The position numbers were made by a program, and so were the translations under genes. From contig DGIZ01000110.1 of NCBI GenBank assembly GCA_002386585.1, forward strand, positions 1 through 19,498: 19,498 nt of DNA, given 5' to 3'. How positions within the stretch are numbered: the stretch's first letter is position 1; each line of letters starts with the position of its first letter. This document shows, in pieces, positions 15,015-19,498 of the stretch. The notes beneath the pieces were generated by a model, which was not told the origin of the DNA, made no database searches, and saw nothing but the letters and a program-made list of their open reading frames with translations. This DNA comes from Brevundimonas sp. UBA4609 (GTDB taxonomy: Bacteria; Pseudomonadota; Alphaproteobacteria; Caulobacterales; Caulobacteraceae).

Positions 15015-15055
15015 GACCAGCCTCCGTGAGTTTAGGGAGAGGACGGCGCCGCCCG

Positions 15056-16588
15056 TCAGCCTGACGCCGCGCCCTTCCAGTATTCGTCCCGGATCAAGCG
15101 TTTGTAGAGCTTGCCCGTGTCATGACGGGGCAGTTCGCGCATGAAGTCGAACTGACGCGGCAGCTTGACGCCCGACAGCGACTGGCGCGCCCAGGCCGAC
15201 AGCTCGGCGGCGAACTCAGGCGTGGCGTCCGCCCAGTCGGCGGGCTGGATCACCGCCACCACCCGTTCGCCCATCTCGGCGCAAGGCGCGCCGATGACGG
15301 CGGCGTCGGCCACCCTGGGATGCTGGATCAGCAGGTTCTCGATCTCCTGCGGATAGATGTTCACCCCGCCCGAGATGATCATGAAGCTCTTGCGGTCCGT
15401 CAGAAACAGATAGCCGTCCTCGTCCAGCCGCCCCACGTCGCCCAGGGTCGTCCAGCCGCGCGCGTCATAGGCGGTGGCCGTCTTGTCCGGGTCGTTGTGG
15501 TATTCGAACGGGTGGTCGCCCTCGAAATAGATGTTGCCGACCTCGCCGGGCGGCAGTTCCTTCCCCTCGTCGTCGCAGATATGGACGACGCAGAAGTTCG
15601 CCTTGCCTACCGACCCAGGCTTCTTCAGCCACTCCTGCGAGTTGATGATGGTCATGCCGTTGCCTTCGGTCCCGGCGTAGTATTCCACCAGGATCGGGCC
15701 GAACCAGTCGATCATCGCCTGCTTGACCGGCACGGGGCACGGGGCCGAGGCGTGAATGGCCAGCTTCAGCGTCGAGACGTCGTATTTCGCGCGCACATCG
15801 TCCGGAAGATTCAACATGCGGATGAAGTGGGTCGGCACCCATTGGCTGTGAGTCACGCCGTGGCGGTCGATGGCGGCCAGGGCCAGTTCGGCGTCGAACC
15901 TGTCCATCAGCACCACCGTGCCGCCCAGGTGCTGCACTCCCATCGACCAACGCAGCGGCGCAGCATGGTACAGGGGCGCCGGGCACAGATAGACGCTGTT
16001 CTCGTCCACGCCGAACCGGGTCCGGGCCACCACGGTCGTCATGGGCATGGCGGTGATGTCGCCGTCGGCGGGCAATTCCGGCCGGATGCCCTTGGGCCGT
16101 CCCGTCGTGCCTGAGGAATAGAGCATCTCGCCGCCCGCCGTCTCATCGGCGATGCGGGTCGAAGGCTGGCCCGCGACCTCGTCCTCCCAGACACGAAAAC
16201 CCGTCATGGCCCCGCCCAGCGAGAACAGCGCCAGATCGGACAAGCTGGTCGGCAGCGCGGCGGTGTTCGGCAGGTCGGCGCCGGCGATCAGCACCTTGGC
16301 CCCGCAGTCGCGGGCGATGTAGTCGATCTCGGCCAGAGTCAGGCGGGACGACAGGGCGACGAAGTAGAGTCCCGACCGCTGGGCCGCCCAGGCCAGGGCG
16401 AAATAGTCCGGCGTATTGCCGAGACAGACGGCCACGGCGTCGCCGGGCCGGAGCCCCAGCGATCGCAGCAGATGCGCCGCCCGGTTGGAGGCGTCCTCCA
16501 TCTGACGGAAGGTCGTGACGGCCCCGGTCTGCGCCATGATGACGGCGGGCTTGTCGGGCGTGGCGGCGGCGAAATGGCTGGGGTGCAT
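15056..16588 (-). CDS. Acyl-CoA synthetase (AMP-forming ligase)
   Basis: The product is 510 residues, of the ANL superfamily. Motifs in order are the ATP P-loop 'YSSGTTGRPKGI' (157-168), 'YYAGTEGN' (303-310), the hinge region 'TLGDVGRLDEDGYLFLTDRKSFMIISGGVNIYPQEIE' (381-417), and C-terminal 'DTGKLYKR' with catalytic Lys493. It activates a carboxylic acid to its acyl-CoA through an acyl-AMP, in the cytoplasm. The acyl pocket does not let me name the substrate; relatives are annotated for aromatic, cyclohexane, bile-acid or fatty acids. It starts 8 bp after the azoreductase-like gene, so the two are co-transcribed. Together with the CoA-transferase at 17374-18531 it provides two ways to form the CoA thioester. 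Confidence 0.93.
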   Translation of the reverse strand: MHPSHFAAATPDKPAVIMAQTGAVTTFRQMEDASNRAAHLLRSLGLRPGDAVAVCLGNTPDYFALAWAAQRSGLYFVALSSRLTLAEIDYIARDCGAKVLIAGADLPNTAALPTSLSDLALFSLGGAMTGFRVWEDEVAGQPSTRIADETAGGEMLYSSGTTGRPKGIRPELPADGDITAMPMTTVVARTRFGVDENSVYLCPAPLYHAAPLRWSMGVQHLGGTVVLMDRFDAELALAAIDRHGVTHSQWVPTHFIRMLNLPDDVRAKYDVSTLKLAIHASAPCPVPVKQAMIDWFGPILVEYYAGTEGNGMTIINSQEWLKKPGSVGKANFCVVHICDDEGKELPPGEVGNIYFEGDHPFEYHNDPDKTATAYDARGWTTLGDVGRLDEDGYLFLTDRKSFMIISGGVNIYPQEIENLLIQHPRVADAAVIGAPCAEMGERVVAVIQPADWADATPEFAAELSAWARQSLSGVKLPRQFDFMRELPRHDTGKLYKRLIRDEYWKGAASG

Positions 16589-16596
16589 GATGGGGC

Positions 16597-17214
16597 TCAG
16601 AAAGCACGGGCGGCGGCGTCCGCCTGGATGTCGAAGCTGCGGACATAGGCCTCGCGCGCCTCCGCCCCCGGCCGGGTCGTCGCGGGAACGACCAGGGCGC
16701 GGATGTCACGGATGCCGATGGTCTCGAAGATGTGCTTCAGATAGGGTAGCTGGAAGTCGACATAGTCGCCGGCCATCGTCGACGACCGCGTCAGGATCAT
16801 CTGCATGGGCCGGTTTAGCAGCAGCCCGACATGACGCATCTCGTCGGCCTTGTAGCCGAAGGTCACGCGCGGCTGGACGATGATGTCGAGGTAGAGCTTC
16901 AGCGCCCAGGGAATGCTGTAGTTCCACATGGGGCAGGACAGCAGGATGCGGTCGGCGCGATCCAGCCGCGCCACGGCGTCGGTGACGATCCGCCAGGCGT
17001 CTTCGGCCTCGGACGAGACCTCCTCGCCGAAGATGGGCGCGAACTTGCGAAAGGCGTGCTCGGCCTCGAAGCGCGGCAGGTCCTCTTCGAACAGGGCCAG
17101 GGTGTCGATCTCTTCATCCGGGTTCTGTTCCCGCCAGGTCGCGATGAAGCGATCCGCCAGCGACCGCGACGCCGACCTTTCCCCCTTCGGGCTGGCCACG
17201 ATATGAAGCAGCAT
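16597..17214 (-). CDS. FMN-dependent NAD(P)H oxidoreductase (AzoR/flavodoxin-like fold)
   Basis: The product is 205 residues, the size of the AzoR family. The phosphate-binding loop is 'ASPKGERSAS' (7-16), and the flavin-binding 'LSCPMWNYSIPWALKLYLD' (92-110) matches the P-M-x-N-x-x-x-P-x-x-L-K-x-x-x-D pattern of these FMN enzymes. They pass two electrons from NAD(P)H to quinones, azo compounds or free flavin. In this setting it may recycle a quinone product or feed reduced flavin to the monooxygenase at 11227-12375; the second idea is a guess. GGGAGA five bases upstream supports the ATG at 17214. It is the first gene of the minus-strand operon (oxidoreductase, ligase, GST), with the TGTCA-type site C 57 bp upstream. 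Confidence 0.9.
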   Translation of the reverse strand: MLLHIVASPKGERSASRSLADRFIATWREQNPDEEIDTLALFEEDLPRFEAEHAFRKFAPIFGEEVSSEAEDAWRIVTDAVARLDRADRILLSCPMWNYSIPWALKLYLDIIVQPRVTFGYKADEMRHVGLLLNRPMQMILTRSSTMAGDYVDFQLPYLKHIFETIGIRDIRALVVPATTRPGAEAREAYVRSFDIQADAAARAF

Positions 17215-17270
17215 GATGTCTCCCGATGCGTCGGCTGAAGCCGATCCCTCGCTGATCTGGCGAAGAGTTT

Positions 17271-17287
17271 TGTCAATTTATTTGGCA
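17271..17287. promoter_or_regulatory. TGTCA-N7-TGACA-type site C
   Basis: TGTCA-ATTTATT-TGGCA on the plus strand, within a 19-bp palindrome TTGTCAA-N5-TTGGCAA. It is upstream of the minus-strand oxidoreductase gene. The following bases ATCAC match those next to site D, so C and D look like inverted copies that face each other across the divergent promoter region. Confidence 0.6.
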
Positions 17288-17339
17288 ATCACAAGCCCTG
17301 GACCCGCCGTTGACTTTCGACCGTCACCTCGCCAGTGAT

Positions 17340-17356
17340 TGTAAGATTAATTGACA
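17340..17356. promoter_or_regulatory. TGTCA-N7-TGACA-type site D
   Basis: On the minus strand TGTCA-ATTAATC-TTACA, followed by ATCAC as at site C; over 22 bases C and D agree at 18. It ends 17 bp before the CoA-transferase GTG. The embedded TTGACA (17351-17356) resembles a -35 but is too close to the gene to serve it, so an operator role is more likely. Confidence 0.6.
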
Positions 17357-17373
17357 TTATGGAGAATGCCCTC

Positions 17374-18531
17374 GTGACCAGCCAACCGGTGAACGGCCCT
17401 CTGCACGGGCTGAAGGTCGTCGAGATGGGCCAACTGATCGCCGGTCCCTTCTGCGGCCAGTTGCTGGGCGACATGGGCGCCGAGGTGATCAAGCTGGAAG
17501 CGCCGGGCGTCGGCGACCCGATGCGGCACTGGGGCCAGGGGGAGACGCCGACCTGGTGGCGGGTCATCGCGCGCAACAAATACTCCGTCGCGGTCGATCT
17601 GCGTGCGGCCGAGGGCCAGCAGACGGCGCGCGACCTGATCGCCCAGGCCGATATCCTGATCGAGAACTTCCGTCCCGGCACGCTGGAGAAATGGGGCCTG
17701 GCCCCGGCCGATCTGATGAAGGCCAACCCGCGCCTGATCGTGGTGCGGGTCTCGGGCTACGGCCAGTCCGGCCCCTATTCCTCGCGCGCCGGCTTCGGCG
17801 GCATCGGCGAGGCCATGGGCGGCTGGCGCGGCATCGTCGGCGAACCGGATCGCGCCCCGTCGCGCATGGGGGTGTCGATCGGCGACACCCTGGCCGCCAC
17901 CTACGGCTGCATGGGCGCCCTGGCGGCGCTGCAGCACCGCGAGCGCACCGGCCAGGGCCAGCTGGTCGACAGCTCCCTGTACGAAAGCGTGCTGCAGGTC
18001 ATGGAGAGCATGATCCCGGAATACGCCGTCAATGGGCACAAACGCACGCGCACCGGCTCGGTCCTGCCCAAGATCGCGCCGTCGAACGTCTATCCCTGCG
18101 CCGACGGCGAATATCTGATCGGCGCCAATCAGGACGCTGTCTTCGCCCGCCTGTGCGCCGCCATGGGCCGCCCTGAGCTGGCGACCGACGCCCGCTACGC
18201 CACCCATCTGGCGCGCGGCGAGCATCAGAGCGAGCTGGACGCCCTGATCGGCGAGTGGACCGCGACCCTGACGGTGCAGGCCCTGGAAGACCTGATGATC
18301 GAACACGCCGTTCCGGCCGGCCGCGTCTTCGACGCCGAAGACATGATGGCCGATCCGCATTTCGCGGCGCGTCAGGCCATCATCGAGGTCGAGGACCCGG
18401 TCCTGGGCAAGGTGCCGATGCAGGGCGTCTTCCCCAAGCTGTCGGCCACGCCGGGTTCCGTGCGCCGCCCCGCCCCGCTGGAGGTCGGTCAGGACACGGC
18501 GGATGTCCTGTTGCGCTGGCTGGGGCGTTGA
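17374..18531 (+). CDS. CaiB/BaiF family CoA-transferase (class III)
   Basis: The product is about 385 residues, normal for family III CoA-transferases, which move CoA between an acyl-CoA and a free acid through an Asp-linked intermediate. The N-terminus 'LHGLKVVEMGQLIAGPFCGQLLGDMGAEVIKLE' is the family opening, 'GYGQSGPYSSRAGFGGIGEAMGG' the conserved central block, and Asp171 in 'GVSIGDTLAATYG' aligns by eye with the catalytic Asp of formyl-CoA transferase. C-terminal 'HAVPAGRVFDAEDMMADPHFAAR' is also typical. The start is uncertain: GTG at 17374 has GGAG (17361-17364) upstream, while ATG at 17359 gives five more residues but no ribosome site and abuts operator-like site D. It is monocistronic and divergent from the oxidoreductase-ligase-GST operon, so it is probably co-regulated and acts on the same pathway. 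Confidence 0.92.
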   Translation: MTSQPVNGPLHGLKVVEMGQLIAGPFCGQLLGDMGAEVIKLEAPGVGDPMRHWGQGETPTWWRVIARNKYSVAVDLRAAEGQQTARDLIAQADILIENFRPGTLEKWGLAPADLMKANPRLIVVRVSGYGQSGPYSSRAGFGGIGEAMGGWRGIVGEPDRAPSRMGVSIGDTLAATYGCMGALAALQHRERTGQGQLVDSSLYESVLQVMESMIPEYAVNGHKRTRTGSVLPKIAPSNVYPCADGEYLIGANQDAVFARLCAAMGRPELATDARYATHLARGEHQSELDALIGEWTATLTVQALEDLMIEHAVPAGRVFDAEDMMADPHFAARQAIIEVEDPVLGKVPMQGVFPKLSATPGSVRRPAPLEVGQDTADVLLRWLGR

Positions 18532-18551
18532 TCCTGAAACGCTAGCAAGGT

Positions 18552-18661
18552 CGTCATGGCCGGGCTTGTCCCGGCCATCCATAGACGCAGGCGTCCAACG
18601 CTTTAGCATCGACGGCGAACGGCCGTGTCTATGGATCGCCGGGACAAGCCCCGCGATGACG
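18552..18661. repeat. Alphaproteobacterial intergenic palindromic repeat
   Basis: Arms of 35 bp (18552-18586 and 18627-18661) match as an inverted repeat at 32 positions around a 40-nt centre. The core GGGCTTGTCCCGGC is the widespread intergenic palindrome of alphaproteobacteria, whose accidental translation gives 'MDGRDKPGHDD'-like peptides; here one arm reads 'MDRRDKPRDD'. It lies between the convergent CoA-transferase and leuD, where it may act as a bidirectional terminator or mRNA stabiliser. The whole 171-bp gap 18532-18702 holds no gene. Confidence 0.85.
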
Positions 18662-18702
18662 GATGTTTAGAGACAGCGCCGCCCTGTCAGGGCGCCAATC
18701 TC

Positions 18703-19311
18703 TCAGGGCGTCAGTTGCGGCGCGGCGTAGCGGACGCCCGCCTCAAAGCGCTCGATCTCAGCCATCCGCGCCAGGGCGACATCGATCTCGTCCTTGCCTT
18801 CCAGCAGCTTGATCTTGTCGGCCGCGCCGATGTCGAACGACCAGACGCGCCCGCCCGCCGTCACCGTCTGATCCGGCAGGCTGACGCTGAAAAGCGCCGT
18901 CGCCGGATCGCGCGCCAGGTCCATCAGCGCCAGGCAGTCGGTCTCCGGCAGGATCAGCGGCAGGATGCCGTTCTTCAGGCAGTTGTTGCGGAAGATGTCG
19001 GCGAAGCTGGGGGCGATGACGCAGCGGACGCCGAAATCCGCCAAGGCCCAGGGCGCGTGTTCGCGGCTGGAGCCGCAGCCGAAATTATCCAGCGCGATCA
19101 GCACCCCCGCCCGGTCCCACGGCGGCTGGTTCAGAACGAAGTCCGAACGCGGCCGGTCATCCGCATCGAACCGCAAGGGATGCAGCAGGATGCGCCCCAG
19201 CCCGGCCCGCGTCACGCCCTTCAGAAAGCGGCCGGGGACCAGCTTATCGGTGTCGATATTGGCGATGGGCAAGGCCGCAGCGACGGCGTCCAGGGTGACG
19301 AAAGGCTGCAT
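18703..19311 (-). CDS. leuD: 3-isopropylmalate dehydratase, small subunit
   Basis: The product is 202 residues, the expected length for LeuD. With LeuC it isomerises 2-isopropylmalate to 3-isopropylmalate in leucine biosynthesis, in the cytoplasm. Signatures are 'IANIDTDKLVPGRFLK' near the N-terminus, 'DNFGCGSSREHAPWAL' (75-90, the swivel-domain active-site loop) and 'IAPSFADIFRNNCLKNGILPL'. The ATG at 19311-19309 overlaps the leuC stop by one base (TGATG), so the subunits are translationally coupled. It is a housekeeping gene and unrelated in role to the catabolic genes to its left. Confidence 0.96.
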   Translation of the reverse strand: MQPFVTLDAVAAALPIANIDTDKLVPGRFLKGVTRAGLGRILLHPLRFDADDRPRSDFVLNQPPWDRAGVLIALDNFGCGSSREHAPWALADFGVRCVIAPSFADIFRNNCLKNGILPLILPETDCLALMDLARDPATALFSVSLPDQTVTAGGRVWSFDIGAADKIKLLEGKDEIDVALARMAEIERFEAGVRYAAPQLTP

Positions 19312-19498
19312 CAGACAAGGCTCCGGACATCGACCAGCCGTCCCGCCACGGCCGCAGCGGCGGCCATCGACGGCGACACCAGATGGGTGCGGCCGCCCGG
19401 TCCCTGACGGCCCTCGAAATTGCGATTGGAGGTCGAGGCGCAACGCTCGCCCGGCGACAGCCGGTCCGGATTCATGCCCAGGCACATGGAGCAGCCCG
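19311..19498 (-). CDS. leuC: 3-isopropylmalate dehydratase, large subunit (C-terminal part, cut by window edge)
   Basis: The last 61 or so residues of LeuC are visible, reading '[20 protein letters not shown]', then '[21 protein letters not shown]', then '[20 protein letters not shown]' and a TGA. GCSMC holds two of the three cysteines that bind the 4Fe-4S cluster, and '[12 protein letters not shown]' is invariant in the family. The stop shares a base with the leuD start. The 5' part lies beyond the window's right edge. Confidence 0.95.
   Translation of the reverse strand, partial: GCSMCLGMNPDRLSPGERCASTSNRNFEGRQGPGGRTHLVSPSMAAAAAVAGRLVDVRSLV

Noticed and set aside
17351..17356. TTGACA as a -35 promoter element for the CoA-transferase
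   Set aside because: A -10 at normal spacing would fall at or beyond the start codon, and the hexamer is part of the four-site palindrome, so an operator reading fits better.
18625..19407. 260-codon plus-strand open frame over the repeat and leuD
   Set aside because: It starts inside the intergenic palindrome, giving the well-known repeat-derived peptide, and then runs antisense to leuD.
1..19498. CRISPR arrays, tRNA or rRNA genes, insertion sequences, phage genes
   Set aside because: I saw no regularly spaced direct repeats, no tRNA- or rRNA-like sequence, no transposase or integrase reading frame and no phage protein.

Overview
The window is high-GC bacterial DNA, densely packed with short gaps. 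It carries three TonB-dependent receptors or receptor-like exports, a spinster-type MFS permease, CaiB/BaiF and acyl-CoA ligase genes, leuC-leuD, and an intergenic palindrome whose spurious translation reads like the well-known alphaproteobacterial 'MDGRDKPGHDD' artefact. Together these point to an alphaproteobacterium, most likely Caulobacterales (Brevundimonas-like); the genus is an inference.

Layout. (1) 1-1449, minus strand: the signal-peptide start of an exported protein that runs off the left edge, preceded by a secreted protein of unknown function with a likely terminator after it. (2) 1450-1782: a 333-bp divergent intergenic region with an AAACGGAA-type palindrome. (3) 1783-5563, plus strand: a tight three-gene operon of a parallel beta-helix lipoprotein, a two-CXXCH cytochrome-like lipoprotein of the HNE_0200/SO2930 type, and an NAD(P)-dependent aldehyde dehydrogenase. 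(4) 5579-8814: a TetR regulator (minus) divergent from a TonB-dependent receptor (plus), with a second AAACGGAA-type palindrome between them. (5) 8888-14207, plus strand: a second TonB-dependent receptor, an acyl-CoA-dehydrogenase-fold (group D) flavin monooxygenase, a SnoaL/NTF2-like protein and an MFS transporter, ending at a strong bidirectional terminator. (6) 17214 back to 14289, minus strand: a flavodoxin-fold NAD(P)H oxidoreductase (AzoR family), an acyl-CoA ligase and a glutathione S-transferase. (7) 17374-18531, plus strand: a CaiB/BaiF CoA-transferase. (8) An imperfect 35-bp inverted repeat, then leuD and the end of leuC on the minus strand.

How it may work together. Blocks 5-7 look like one inducible catabolic regulon: outer-membrane uptake, inner-membrane transport, CoA activation by ligase and CoA-transferase, flavin-dependent oxygenation with a possible flavin-reducing partner, an NTF2-fold enzyme and a GST. 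The main support beyond gene content is a 17-bp imperfect palindrome (TGTCA-N7-TGACA-like) found four times, twice upstream of the block 5 receptor and twice in the divergent promoter region between blocks 6 and 7. No regulator gene for it is visible here. The substrate cannot be read from sequence; an organic acid with an aromatic or polycyclic skeleton is the natural guess. Blocks 3-4 form a separate unit, probably governed by the TetR protein, whose biochemical role is unknown.
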